Shown piece after piece: positions 25,917-34,438 of a DNA stretch of 40,365 bases. Made by a program: the position numbers and the translations under genes. The notes beneath the pieces are model-generated. The model had not been told where the DNA came from, ran no database searches, and worked only from the letters and a program-made list of their open reading frames with translations. The stretch is from the NCBI GenBank assembly GCA_949289155.1, contig CASEMX010000020.1, positions 1 through 40,365 of the forward strand, given 5' to 3'. How positions within the stretch are numbered: the first letter of the stretch is position 1; each line of letters opens with the position of its first letter. This DNA is from an uncultured Parabacteroides sp. GTDB lineage: Bacteria; Bacteroidota; Bacteroidia; Bacteroidales; Tannerellaceae.

Positions 25917-27238
25917 TGAAACCGAAGGATATGAGGCGAGATAAACCCTATAAAACAATCGAACATACTCCTAACGTGTGGGCATTGCTCCCGTTAGGAG
26001 TATTTCTGCTTTCCTATTTAGCAGTCTCCTGTATTGCCGGAGACTTCTACAAGATGCCCATTACCGTGGCATTCGTTATCTCTTCCATCGTGGCTGTCGC
26101 TATATCGAAAGGCGGGAAATTGAACAACCGTATCGAACAATTCTGTAAAGGAGCTGCCAGCAGTAACATTATGCTGATGGTCATTATCTTTATCCTTGCC
26201 GGAGCATTTGCCCAAACAGCACAAGGGATGGGAGCCGTCGATGCGACGGTCAATCTGACGATGTCGCTCCTTCCGGGTAACCTTCTGGCTGCAGGAATCT
26301 TTATTGCTGCTTGCTTTATCTCCATTTCTGTCGGGACTTCAGTCGGTACTATCGTGGCTCTTGCTCCGGTTGCCGTAGGAGTTGCAGAGAAAGCAGGTAT
26401 GCCGGATGCACTGATGCTGGGTGTTGTAGTGAGCGGAGCCATGTTCGGCGATAACCTCTCTTTTATTTCCGATACCACGATTGTCGCTACACGGACACAG
26501 GGCTGCCAGATGGTAGATAAGTTCAAAGTCAACTTCCGGATTGCGCTCCCTATTGCGCTCCTTACTACATTATTATATGTACTCTTAGGATTGGGCGTAC
26601 ATGAGAGTTACCAGCCGCAACATATTGAATGGGTAAAAGTATTGCCTTACTTAGTCGTGCTGATTACCGCTATCGTCGGTATGAATGTCATGGTTGTCCT
26701 GTTTCTGGGGATTCTGCTCTCCGGGATTACTGGGCTATTGACCGGGGCATTCGACATCTGGGCATGGAATGCGGCTATGGGCAACGGGATTGTGGGAATG
26801 GGCGAACTGATTATCGTCACGCTGCTTGCCGGAGGAATGCTGGAGATGATTCGTTATAACGGCGGCATCGAATGGATTATCCGGAAGCTGACTGCCCGTA
26901 TCAACTCTCAACGCGGAGCCGAAGCCAGCATTGCCGGTCTGGTCAGCTTTGCCAATCTCTGTACGGCGAATAATACCATCGCCCTGATTATGGCGGGTCC
27001 GATTGCCAAGGATATTGCCGACCGGTTCCATATCGATGCACGGCGGAGTGCCAGCCTGTTGGATATCTTTTCCTGCTCGGTACAGGGCTTCATCCCTTAT
27101 GGTGCACAAATCCTGATTGCTTCCGGACTGGGCAGTGTCTCTCCTATCGAAATCATGCAATATCTATATTATCCCTATTTATTAGGCATCGGGGCTATCC
27201 TCGCGATTGTTTTCAGATACCCCCGCCAATATACTTAG
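25916..27238 (+). CDS. NhaC-family Na+/H+ antiporter
   Basis: The 440-residue inner-membrane protein has about eleven hydrophobic helices. Family stretches include [39 protein letters not shown] (conserved Asp/Ser ion-site region) and [16 protein letters not shown]. It would exchange sodium or a small amine/acid against protons. It is coupled to the DUF5686 gene by a one-base overlap; the link between the two functions is not obvious. Confidence 0.9.
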   Translation: MKPKDMRRDKPYKTIEHTPNVWALLPLGVFLLSYLAVSCIAGDFYKMPITVAFVISSIVAVAISKGGKLNNRIEQFCKGAASSNIMLMVIIFILAGAFAQTAQGMGAVDATVNLTMSLLPGNLLAAGIFIAACFISISVGTSVGTIVALAPVAVGVAEKAGMPDALMLGVVVSGAMFGDNLSFISDTTIVATRTQGCQMVDKFKVNFRIALPIALLTTLLYVLLGLGVHESYQPQHIEWVKVLPYLVVLITAIVGMNVMVVLFLGILLSGITGLLTGAFDIWAWNAAMGNGIVGMGELIIVTLLAGGMLEMIRYNGGIEWIIRKLTARINSQRGAEASIAGLVSFANLCTANNTIALIMAGPIAKDIADRFHIDARRSASLLDIFSCSVQGFIPYGAQILIASGLGSVSPIEIMQYLYYPYLLGIGAILAIVFRYPRQYT

Positions 27239-27269
27239 TGATTCATCATTTCATTATACATATATCATT

Positions 27270-28451
27270 ATGGCAACAATAGGAACACCCATGTCGCCTA
27301 CCGCAACGAAGGTCGTGCTCTGCGGAAGCGGCGAATTAGGAAAAGAGTTTGTTATCGAGTTACAGCGCTATGGCGTCGAAGTCATCGCCTTGGATAAATA
27401 TGCCAATGCGCCCGCCATGCAGGTGGCAGACCGTTCGTATGTGCTCTCGATGCTGGACGGAAAGGCATTGAGAGAGGTCATCGAAAAAGAGAAGCCGGAC
27501 TATATCGTCCCCGAAGTAGAGGCTATCGCGACACCGACATTGCTGGAACTGGAGAAAGAGGGCTACCATGTCATCCCTACTGCCAAGGCGACATGGCTGA
27601 CCATGAACCGCGAGGGCATCCGTCGTTTGGCGGCTGAAGAGTTAGGTTTGCCGACCTCCCCTTACCGCTTCGTCGAGACCGAAGAGGAATTTAAGAAGGC
27701 GATTGCAGAGGTAGGTATGCCTTGCGTAGTGAAGCCTATCATGAGCTCCAGCGGGCATGGACAGAGTGTCATCCGTAAAGCGGAGGATATCGACGCCGCT
27801 TGGCATTATGCGCAAGAGGGCGGACGTGCCGGAGCCGGCAAAGTGATTGTAGAGGGATTCATCGATTTCGATTATGAGATTACGCAGCTGACCGTGCGTC
27901 ATATCGGTGGGACCTCCTTCCTCGAACCGGTGGGACACGTACAGAAGAACGGCGATTACCGCGAATCGTGGCAGCCGCAGGTGATGAGCCCGAAGGCAAA
28001 AGAGAAGGCACGCGAGATTGCCGGCAAGATTACGGCTGCGTTAGGAGGACGGGGCATCTTCGGCGTCGAGTTGTTCGTCAAAGGGGATGAGGTCATCTTC
28101 AACGAAGTCTCTCCGCGTCCGCACGATACGGGCATGGTCACGATGATTACGCAAGACCTGTCCCAATTCGCGCTTCATGCCCGCGCTGTGCTGGGGTTGC
28201 CTATCCCGAACATCCGCTTTTTAGGTCCGGGCGCATCGCGTGCCATCGTGGTCGAAGGCGACAGCACACAGGTCAGCTTCGGCAATTTAGGCAAGGTACT
28301 GGAACAACCGGACACGCAAATCCGCCTCTTCGGTAAGCCGGAGGTACATGACCATCGCCGCATGGGTGTCCTGCTGGCACGCGCCGAAAGCACGGACGAA
28401 GCCCGCCAGAAGACAGCCTACATGCTCGATAATTTAGAGGTCAATCTCTAA
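27270..28451 (+). CDS. purT: Formate-dependent phosphoribosylglycinamide formyltransferase
   Basis: The 393-residue ATP-grasp enzyme makes formyl-GAR from GAR, formate and ATP in purine synthesis. Recognised by [22 protein letters not shown] (pre-ATP-grasp nucleotide loop), [32 protein letters not shown] (ATP-binding loop), [15 protein letters not shown] and the metal-site [15 protein letters not shown]. The ATG at 27270 matches the family N-terminus ([11 protein letters not shown]). A long array of palindromes follows its stop. Confidence 0.95.
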   Translation: MATIGTPMSPTATKVVLCGSGELGKEFVIELQRYGVEVIALDKYANAPAMQVADRSYVLSMLDGKALREVIEKEKPDYIVPEVEAIATPTLLELEKEGYHVIPTAKATWLTMNREGIRRLAAEELGLPTSPYRFVETEEEFKKAIAEVGMPCVVKPIMSSSGHGQSVIRKAEDIDAAWHYAQEGGRAGAGKVIVEGFIDFDYEITQLTVRHIGGTSFLEPVGHVQKNGDYRESWQPQVMSPKAKEKAREIAGKITAALGGRGIFGVELFVKGDEVIFNEVSPRPHDTGMVTMITQDLSQFALHARAVLGLPIPNIRFLGPGASRAIVVEGDSTQVSFGNLGKVLEQPDTQIRLFGKPEVHDHRRMGVLLARAESTDEARQKTAYMLDNLEVNL

Positions 28452-28491
28452 AACGGGAAAAGCATCGCCAAAGGGTATCAGAGAGGCAAAA

Positions 28492-28747
28492 ATACCCCAC
28501 GCGTGACCCCTTGTCATACCCCACGCGTGGGATACCATCAATACCCACGCGTGGGATACCATCAATACCCACTGTGGGGTATAATCAATACCCACTGTGG
28601 GGTATAACCAACACCCACTGTGGGGTACAACTGATACCCACTGTGACCCTTCCCTAACAGTATCAGATACCCTTTGCCAACAGTATCGAATACCCTTTAT
28701 CAAGGGTCATAATGACCCTTGCCCAACAGTCATAATGACCCTTCGCA
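28492..28747. repeat. Array 3: about eleven palindromic units at 23-24-bp period, drifting in sequence
   Basis: Units start at 28492, 28516, 28541, 28565, 28588, 28611, 28634, 28656, 28679, 28702 and 28725. The first three centre on ACGCGT (ACCCACGCGTGGG). The next four centre on CACTGTGGGG-like sequence, then two AACAGTATC...TACCC units follow. The last two are built on a GGGTCATAATGACCC palindrome (28702-28720 has 9-bp arms around one base). The array lies in the 494-bp gap between purT and the malic enzyme gene. The open minus-strand frame through it is a by-product of the repeats. Confidence 0.9.
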
Positions 28748-28874
28748 ATCCCCCAGCGTGCAACCATCAACACAAATACATTACTCAGGCAACCCCCTCC
28801 GGAAAACGTCCCTATTTTAAACTCTATTAGTAGAAATTTCCGGTAGAAGATAGATAGGTTCTTTGATATTTTAT

Positions 28875-28908
28875 TACTTTTGCACGGCATAAATGAAACA
28901 CTATGCCT
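28875..28908 (+). promoter_or_regulatory. Promoter -7 box and leader hairpin of the malic enzyme gene
   Basis: TACTTTTG at 28875-28882 matches TAnnTTTG. A short hairpin (GGCATA 28887-28892 with TATGCC 28903-28908) would lie at the very 5' end of the transcript. Confidence 0.5.
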
Positions 28909-28945
28909 TAAAAAGATTAGTTTAACTTATACTATATAAGAACCT

Positions 28946-31234
28946 ATGGCAAAAATAACAAAAGAGGAAGCCTTGCGTTACCATGCGGAAGGCAAACCCG
29001 GAAAGATTGAGGTGATACCTACCAAACCGTATAGTACACAGGCAGATTTATCATTAGCCTACTCGCCCGGAGTAGCCGAGCCCTGCTTGGAAATCCAAAA
29101 GAATCCATTAGACGCATACAAATACACAGCGAAAGGGAATTTGGTGGCTGTGATTTCGAACGGTACTGCCGTGTTGGGCTTAGGCGATATCGGCGCAATG
29201 GCAGGCAAACCGGTGATGGAAGGAAAAGGGCTGCTGTTTAAGATATTCGCAGGTATCGATGTGTTCGATATCGAAGTGAACGAGAAGGACCCGCAGAAGT
29301 TTATCGAGACCGTAAAGGCCATCGCCCCGACCTTCGGCGGCATCAACTTGGAGGATATCAAAGCGCCGCAGTGCTTCGAGATTGAAACTCGTTTGAAGGA
29401 GGAATTGGACATCCCGGTGATGCACGACGACCAACACGGGACGGCCATCATCTCTGCCGCAGGACTCCTCAATGCGCTGGAGATAGCCGGCAAGAAAATA
29501 GATGAAGTAAAGATTGTCGTCAATGGTGCAGGTGCAGCCTCTATCTCATGTACGAAACTGTATGTGATGTTAGGGGCACGCAAAGAGAACATCATCATGT
29601 GCGACAGCAAGGGCGTCATCTCGACCAGCCGCACGAACCTGAACGAACAGAAGAAGGAGTTCGCCACGACCCGTACGGATATCACTACGCTGGAAGAGGC
29701 GGTGAAGGGTGCAGACGTGTTCTTGGGATTGTCGGTAGCCGACGTCTTGACGAAGGAGATGGTGCGCTCGATGAACGATAACCCGATTGTATTTGCCTTG
29801 GCTAACCCGAACCCGGAAATTTCCTATGCCGACGCAATGGAGTCGCGCGAGGATATCATCTTCGCTACCGGACGCTCGGACTATCCGAACCAAATCAATA
29901 ATGTATTGGGCTTCCCCTACATATTCCGCGGCGCATTGGATACCAGTGCGAAAGCCATCAATGAGGAGATGAAGTTAGCCGCAGTATATGCCATTGCGAA
30001 GTTAGCCAAGGAGCCGGTTCCGGATGTAGTCAATGCTGCATATAAGTTGAAACGTACCTCATTCGGCCGTGATTATATATTACCGAAAGCATTAGACCCC
30101 CGTTTGCTGACGCGCGTCTCTTGTGCCGTAGCCAAAGCAGCGATGGATTCAGGAGTTGCCCGCCGTCCGATTACCGACTGGGATGCCTATTCCAACCACC
30201 TGCGTGAGATGATGGGCTATGACAATAAGCTGTTACGTTCCTTCACCGATATGGCAAAGGCAAACCCGAAGCGTGTGGTCTTTGCAGAAGCGAACCATAT
30301 CAATATGTTGAAAGCGGCTGCCGAAGCGAAAGCCGAAGGTATCTGCCAGCCTGTCCTGTTGGGTAATTGGGACCACCTGCATAAGCTGGCTGCTGAGGAG
30401 AACATCAACTTAGACGGTATTGAAATCATCAATATGCGCTCGGAAGCGGAGACTGACCGCCGCCATCGTTATGCAAGAATCCTCGCCAAGAAGCGCGAAC
30501 GCGAAGGGGTCACCTATTCGGAAGCATGCGAAACTATGTTCGACCGGAATGCATTCGGTATGATGATGGTCGAGACAGGTGACGCGGATGCATTCGTTAC
30601 TGGCGTGTATAGCCGCTATTCGGAAGTCACCAAGCTGGCAGAACAGATTATCGGTATCCGTCCGACCTACAACCATTTCGGAGCCATGCACATCATCTCC
30701 GGTAAGAAAGGGACCTTCTTCATGGCAGATACATTGATTAACCGCCATCCATCGACAGAGGTGCTAATTGACATTGCCCGCCTGACTCATGATGCCGTTA
30801 AATTCTTTGCTCATGAGCCAGTTATGGCGATGCTCTCCTACTCTAACTTCGGTGCAGACAAGCAGGGAAGCCCGTTGAAAGTACATGATGCCATCGATTA
30901 CCTCCACAAGAACCATCCGGAGATACTTATCGATGGAGAAATGCAGGTCAACTTCGCATTGGATAAGAAGTTGCGCGACGAGATGTATCCTTTCAACAAA
31001 CTGAAGGACCGCGACGTAAATACGTTGGTATTCCCTAACCTAAGCTCGGCAAACAGCGCCTACAAACTGATGCTTGAAATGGGTAATGTAGAGTCTATCG
31101 GTCCAATCCAGATGGGTCTGAACAAACCGATTCACTTTACCGATGTGGAAAGCTCTACACGCGACATCCTGAATCTGACAACCGTCGCCGTAGTAGATGC
31201 TATCGTACAAGAACAAATCAATAAGAATCATTGA
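28946..31234 (+). CDS. maeB: NADP-dependent malic enzyme with phosphotransacetylase-like C-terminus
   Basis: The 762-residue protein converts malate to pyruvate and CO2 with NADP reduction. The malic enzyme part (about 1-420) shows YSPGVAEPCLEI, NLEDIKAPQCFEIE and HDDQHGTAI (metal and malate site), then a NAD(P) fold (VVNGAGAASISCTKLYV). The C-terminal about 330 residues are a phosphate-acetyltransferase-like domain (VFAEANHINMLKAA, MMVETGDADAFVTGVYSRY). In related two-domain enzymes this part is regulatory and binds acetyl-CoA rather than being catalytic. Confidence 0.95.
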   Translation: MAKITKEEALRYHAEGKPGKIEVIPTKPYSTQADLSLAYSPGVAEPCLEIQKNPLDAYKYTAKGNLVAVISNGTAVLGLGDIGAMAGKPVMEGKGLLFKIFAGIDVFDIEVNEKDPQKFIETVKAIAPTFGGINLEDIKAPQCFEIETRLKEELDIPVMHDDQHGTAIISAAGLLNALEIAGKKIDEVKIVVNGAGAASISCTKLYVMLGARKENIIMCDSKGVISTSRTNLNEQKKEFATTRTDITTLEEAVKGADVFLGLSVADVLTKEMVRSMNDNPIVFALANPNPEISYADAMESREDIIFATGRSDYPNQINNVLGFPYIFRGALDTSAKAINEEMKLAAVYAIAKLAKEPVPDVVNAAYKLKRTSFGRDYILPKALDPRLLTRVSCAVAKAAMDSGVARRPITDWDAYSNHLREMMGYDNKLLRSFTDMAKANPKRVVFAEANHINMLKAAAEAKAEGICQPVLLGNWDHLHKLAAEENINLDGIEIINMRSEAETDRRHRYARILAKKREREGVTYSEACETMFDRNAFGMMMVETGDADAFVTGVYSRYSEVTKLAEQIIGIRPTYNHFGAMHIISGKKGTFFMADTLINRHPSTEVLIDIARLTHDAVKFFAHEPVMAMLSYSNFGADKQGSPLKVHDAIDYLHKNHPEILIDGEMQVNFALDKKLRDEMYPFNKLKDRDVNTLVFPNLSSANSAYKLMLEMGNVESIGPIQMGLNKPIHFTDVESSTRDILNLTTVAVVDAIVQEQINKNH

Positions 31235-31261
31235 TAAATAACGTTTCACTCTTTCTGAACA

Positions 31262-31305
31262 AATCCCTGCTTGATAGCAATATCGGCAGGGATTTTCGCT
31301 TTTTG
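31262..31305 (+). terminator. Terminator of the malic enzyme gene
   Basis: The stem AATCCCTGC 31262-31270 with GCAGGGATT 31286-31294 is followed by a T-rich stretch. Almost the same hairpin recurs at 31849-31887. Confidence 0.75.
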
Positions 31306-31341
31306 TATTACTGACAATTTTCGAATTGACTACGCTCCAAT

Positions 31342-31803
31342 ATAGCACTTAGAATAAGACGCGTTAAACGCGCACTCGGTATTGGAAAAGCAAAGACCGA
31401 TAAATATTTAATCGTTCCCGATAGGGCAACAGTTGTATCGTTTGAACACCTCTGTGACCAAGTTGCAGCAACGACAGGTATGAACAAAGCGATAGTTCGC
31501 GCTGTTCTTTCTGGAGTAGTAAACGGCATGATTACCTTCATACGGCAAGGTCATGCAGTAAATCTTGAACACTTTGGTACATTCCTCCCCTCTATCCGTA
31601 CAAAGAGCAGTTCGGTGGAGTCAGAGGCAAATGTCGATTCAATCAAAGAAATACGATTGAACTTCCGCCCTTGCGCAGAACTTCGTGAAGTAATAAAAAA
31701 TATCGAATTTGAATTCGATATTACTGACAGCACGAACGATGAGAAGGAGGCTGAAATGGAAGAACCGGATGATGAAGCCGAAGAGGCTGTACCCAATCCG
31801 TAA
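31342..31803 (+). CDS. HU-like DNA-binding protein without an ATG at its expected start
   Basis: The frame encodes about 153 residues of an HU/IHF-like protein of the Bacteroidales long type: ALRIRRVKRALGIGKAKT, VVSFEHLCDQVAATTGMNKAIVRAVLSG, then the HAVNLEHFGTFLPSIRTKSS beta-arm region and an acidic tail ending AVPNP. The N-terminal Met expected before ALRI is encoded ATA at 31342-31344. Upstream in frame there is only LRSN after a TGA at 31327, with no ATG, GTG or TTG. The first ATG (31480) would remove half of the DNA-binding fold. Either ATA is used or the gene has lost its start. No TAnnTTTG box is seen close upstream. Confidence 0.65.
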   Translation: MALRIRRVKRALGIGKAKTDKYLIVPDRATVVSFEHLCDQVAATTGMNKAIVRAVLSGVVNGMITFIRQGHAVNLEHFGTFLPSIRTKSSSVESEANVDSIKEIRLNFRPCAELREVIKNIEFEFDITDSTNDEKEAEMEEPDDEAEEAVPNP

Positions 31804-31848
31804 GTAGTAGTGGGCAATTGCCATAGTTAACTGACAATTGCTGAAAGG

Positions 31849-31896
31849 AATCCCTGCTTGATAGCATTAGGCTATCGGGCAGGGATTTATTTTTTG
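31849..31896 (+). terminator. Second copy of the AATCCCTGC hairpin terminator
   Basis: AATCCCTGC...GATAGC pairs with GCTATC...GCAGGGATT, followed by TTATTTTTTG. It is a near-copy of the terminator at 31262, with a longer inner stem, and ends the HU-like gene. Confidence 0.75.
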
Positions 31897-31980
31897 TCCA
31901 AATCCGGTCGGCATAACAGAAAAGTTTATATTTTTGAAGAAATAATATTCTCATTGAGCGTTGCATTGAAAAAGAAACGT

Positions 31981-31988
31981 TATCTTTG
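31981..31988 (+). promoter_or_regulatory. -7 box (TATCTTTG) of structured RNA 2
   Basis: TAnnTTTG match, with a TTGC at 31961-31964 at slightly short spacing. The first RNA hairpin starts at 31994. Confidence 0.6.
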
Positions 31989-31992
31989 CGGT

Positions 31993-32245
31993 AGTCGACG
32001 GGAGAAATCGTCGGCTTCAAAAGAAAGCGTTTTTTGCTTTATCCTAAAATCGAAATCGCCAATTTCACGTGGAAGGATAGAGACAATGTGACGCTCATTC
32101 TGTATCCGTATATGTACTTGGTATGCGTTCGTCATATCTATACATAAACATACAGCGTGGGAATATTGTTTCTTCACTCACTTCCACAAGGCGTTTGGCG
32201 ATGCCCGATTTTGGTGAGTAGCAGGACAAGTCTCACGCTTTTTTT
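31993..32245 (+). ncRNA. Structured non-coding RNA, copy 2
   Basis: The architecture is the same as at 16476-16739. It has a 5' hairpin (GTCGACG 31994-32000 with CGTCGGC 32009-32015) and a stem CTGTAT 32100-32105 with ATACAG 32150-32155. The closing stem is GCGTGGGA 32155-32162 with TCTCACGC 32231-32238, then seven T. ATCGCCAA 32055-32062 pairs perfectly with TTGGCGAT 32195-32202. Shared words include TCGCCAA, GGAA.GATA, ACAATG and GCGTTTGGCGATGCC. Stem sequences differ from copy 1 but pairing is kept, which supports a real RNA. A protein gene starts 60 bp downstream. Confidence 0.65.
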
Positions 32246-32304
32246 GTGTTTAATCTTAAAATGCCAAACTTTTGGAGGCTTTTGGGGAGGCGAAATTTGA
32301 TGTC

Positions 32305-33207
32305 ATGATACACAAGGAAACTGTAGACGCTTTTGTGGAAGGATTAAAATCTGAAAAAGCGAAATGGATAATAGAAGGAATACTAATAGCAGAAAAGGAT
32401 TTAGCTCAGACTATAGATGCGAACTCGTCAGATTTATGTATTTATCCTTCTATACCTAATGATGCTAAATATAAATTACGATCTAATTTTGCTTTAGAAT
32501 TGGATGAAGAAATTCTTTATATGCGCGATTCTTCATTTTGGAATAGTAGGAATCAGGGAATTGTTGTAACTGATTGCAAAGTAGTATGTATTCCGGATAA
32601 TGATGATATAGAAAATAGAATTGTTATAAGATGGGAAAATGTAGATTACGTTGAATACAAAGACGAATGTTTGTATTTTTTTGGTTATGGAGACAGAGAC
32701 AATAATTGTCCGATTCATATTTCACATTTTTTGAAGGATCCATCAGATCTTACGAATGATTGGGGTGGGGATATTCTAAGTAGAATCTTTACTCAAATGG
32801 CAAAAACACAAGTTGCAGAAAGTGCTGAAGATATTTTGTTAAGAACAGCTCAAGAATATGATAAGCTAATTGAAGAAGGGAAAGAGGATGAAGCTCTACA
32901 ATTGGCTCTTAATTTCAGGGAAGAACAACAGAATGTATCTTTTACTCCTTATATAGCATGGACTTATCATAAAAAAGGACAAGATAAAAAGGCAATTCAA
33001 CTATTGGATGAAGATATAGCGGAACTTGCAGAAGATAATTTATGGAAAAAATCTGAGTTAGCTTATTGGAAGTATAGTATTTATGAAGATAGTGGCGATA
33101 TGCTTGAAGCAAGAAAGACATGTCTTTATGTAGTGAAAAATGCCCCTTCAGATTTAACTAATGATAATAATGAAAGCATACAAGAAGACGCCACAAAGAG
33201 AATGTAA
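32305..33207 (+). CDS. Unknown cytosolic protein: PH-like region plus TPR-like repeats
   Basis: The protein of about 300 residues (ATG 32305; a TTG at 32272 is a weaker start) has no signal or membrane segment. Residues about 60-150 form alternating strands with a turn pattern (EEILYMRDSSFWNSRNQGIVVTD, RIVIRWENVDYVEYKDECLYFF) like bacterial PH-type domains. Residues about 185-290 are helical pairs (AQEYDKLIEEGKEDEALQLALNF, YIAWTYHKKGQDKKAIQLL) that read as TPR units. I do not recognise the family. It is AT-rich compared with the core genes, and it is followed by the FtsZ-like and Sel1 genes on the same strand, but with a hairpin and a gene remnant between them. Confidence 0.7.
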   Translation: MIHKETVDAFVEGLKSEKAKWIIEGILIAEKDLAQTIDANSSDLCIYPSIPNDAKYKLRSNFALELDEEILYMRDSSFWNSRNQGIVVTDCKVVCIPDNDDIENRIVIRWENVDYVEYKDECLYFFGYGDRDNNCPIHISHFLKDPSDLTNDWGGDILSRIFTQMAKTQVAESAEDILLRTAQEYDKLIEEGKEDEALQLALNFREEQQNVSFTPYIAWTYHKKGQDKKAIQLLDEDIAELAEDNLWKKSELAYWKYSIYEDSGDMLEARKTCLYVVKNAPSDLTNDNNESIQEDATKRM

Positions 33208-33269
33208 ATTAAACTGTGTTAGCAAAGTTAATATTTTATTCTTTGCTGACACAGTTTAATTTACATTCT
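33199..33269. repeat. 29-bp near-perfect inverted repeat over the gene end
   Basis: The segment 33199-33227, which includes the last codons and the stop of the previous gene, is repeated inverted at 33241-33269 with one mismatch in 29 and a 13-bp AT-rich loop. It would form a very stable hairpin on the transcript or in DNA. Confidence 0.85.
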
Positions 33270-33275
33270 CCAAAT

Positions 33276-33380
33276 GGAGGACAGGCGGTCGCCGATGCAT
33301 TCATGCGCGTCTATGGTATTGATGCCAAGAAAGCCGGAATCCTATCGACTGTCTATTTGGATGTTGTGCGGATAGGGTAA
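33276..33380 (+). pseudogene. Remnant: C-terminal end of an unknown gene
   Basis: About 34 codons (GGQAVADAFMRVYGIDAKK, then AGILSTVYLDVVRIG, stop at 33378-33380) read like a protein C-terminus and are less AT-rich than the flanks. There is no start; upstream the frame runs into the inverted repeat. A strong hairpin follows it (33389-33401 with 33413-33425, 12 of 13 pairing). Origin unknown. Confidence 0.35.
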
Positions 33381-33388
33381 TGTTGAAA

Positions 33389-33431
33389 GAATGGGGCGTA
33401 TCGTAATGATAAATACGCTCCATTCTTATCC
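33389..33431 (+). terminator. Hairpin terminator candidate
   Basis: GAATGGGGCGTAT 33389-33401 pairs with ATACGCTCCATTC 33413-33425, with one mismatch. It is followed by TTATCCCTTT, which is only a partial T-run. Confidence 0.5.
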
Positions 33432-33481
33432 CTTTGATATTTGCTTTGAGAAATAGAAACAAACTTCAATCCATCAAATCA

Positions 33482-34012
33482 ATGTCCCCTCTATTACTTT
33501 CCTTAGGAACAGGAGGAATGAACATCCTCAATGGAATAGCATTTCAAATAGCCTCCCAAATAGAACTCATGGCTATCGATAAAATCCCTACGCATTGGAA
33601 ATTGGAGTCTCCGGCTATAAGTAGAAATCCACTGGTTCGATTTGTGGATTGGGATAAGATAGAGAAATGGGACGACTTTATTGATTCTTCTTTAAAGCCC
33701 TATCAGCCCATCTTTGTCCTATCGTGTTTAGGAGGAAATACAACTTCACAAATCGTAAATTTCGTGAAGGCTTTAAAGGAACGGAATAAGTCGGTCATCC
33801 TGTTTGCCGTTTTGCCTTTCGAATTTGAGAAATGTTCAAAAGAACAGATACAGCAAGTATTGTGTGAATTGAAAGATAACGTTGACAAAATTATTACGAT
33901 TAGCAATGAAGCGATGTTGCAAAAAGCTCCGAAAGATTGCAACGTATTGGTGATTTATAAAATGATAGACAACGAAGTCTTACGTTTGCTATTATCTGAG
34001 ATTCAGGAATAA
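33482..34012 (+). CDS. Miniature FtsZ/tubulin-like protein
   Basis: The 176-residue protein resembles only the nucleotide-binding half of FtsZ. The start SLGTGGMNILNGIAFQ matches the first Gly-rich loop (FtsZ: GVGGAG-N). AIDK sits where FtsZ has the NTD strand. VLSCLGGNTTSQIVNFVKALKERNKSVILFAVLPFEFE matches the tubulin signature and the following strand (FtsZ: GGGTGTG ... VVTKPFxFEG). The signature is degenerate (LGGNTTS) and the C-terminal domain with the T7 loop is missing, so ordinary filament GTPase activity is doubtful. ATG 33482 is preferred over an upstream TTG. The Sel1 gene starts 24 bp later, so the two are probably co-transcribed. Confidence 0.7.
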   Translation: MSPLLLSLGTGGMNILNGIAFQIASQIELMAIDKIPTHWKLESPAISRNPLVRFVDWDKIEKWDDFIDSSLKPYQPIFVLSCLGGNTTSQIVNFVKALKERNKSVILFAVLPFEFEKCSKEQIQQVLCELKDNVDKIITISNEAMLQKAPKDCNVLVIYKMIDNEVLRLLLSEIQE

Positions 34013-34036
34013 TTGAAAGAATACGAATAGAATAGG

Positions 34037-34438
34037 ATGGAATTAACGGAACAACAAAAAGCCCGATTGGAAGTATTGAACCCACTGGCGGAGCTCGCGC
34101 ACCAACGGGAGACTTTCCAAAGGTTTGGAAAACCTCTCGCGCACCAACGGGAGACTTTCCAAAGGTTTGGAAAACCTCTCGCGCACCAACGGGAGACTTT
34201 CCAAGGGTTTGGAAAACCTCTCGCGCACCAACGGGAGACTTTCCAAGGGTTTGGAAAACCTCTCGCTCGCCAACGGGAGATTTTCCAAAGGTTTGGAAAA
34301 CCTCTCGCGCACCAACGGGAGACTTTCCAAGGGTTTGGAAAACCTCTCGCGCACCAACGGGAGACTTTCCAAAGGTTTGGAAAACCTCTCGCTTTATCCA
34401 ATTTGCTACATCCAGATAGCTCTGAGATGGTATCATGA
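34037..34438 (+). CDS. 5' piece of the Sel1 gene, reading into the 42-bp repeat
   Basis: The ATG at 34037 lies 24 bp after the FtsZ-like stop. Residues 1-19 (MELTEQQKARLEVLNPLAE) look like the natural N-terminus of a Sel1-type protein. The frame then runs through the repeat as HQRETFQRFGKPLA units and stops soon after leaving it. The body of the Sel1 protein is in another frame, so this is best read as its detached 5' end. Confidence 0.45.
   Translation: MELTEQQKARLEVLNPLAELAHQRETFQRFGKPLAHQRETFQRFGKPLAHQRETFQGFGKPLAHQRETFQGFGKPLARQREIFQRFGKPLAHQRETFQGFGKPLAHQRETFQRFGKPLALSNLLHPDSSEMVS
34096..34389. repeat. Array 5: seven perfect-length 42-bp repeats inside a coding region
   Basis: Units start at 34096, 34138, 34180, 34222, 34264, 34306 and 34348, all 42 bp. 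Each contains the inverted repeat TTTCCAAA-GG-TTTGGAAA inside longer GAGA...TCTC arms. Differences between units are few (CCAAAGG or CCAAGGG; the fifth unit has CTCGCC and ATTTTCC). The unit has no stop codon in any of the six frames. Confidence 0.95.

Noticed and set aside
28434-28703. Minus-strand open frame with repeated WVLMVSHAW units
   Set aside because: It is produced by the palindrome array, has no family resemblance and no promoter.
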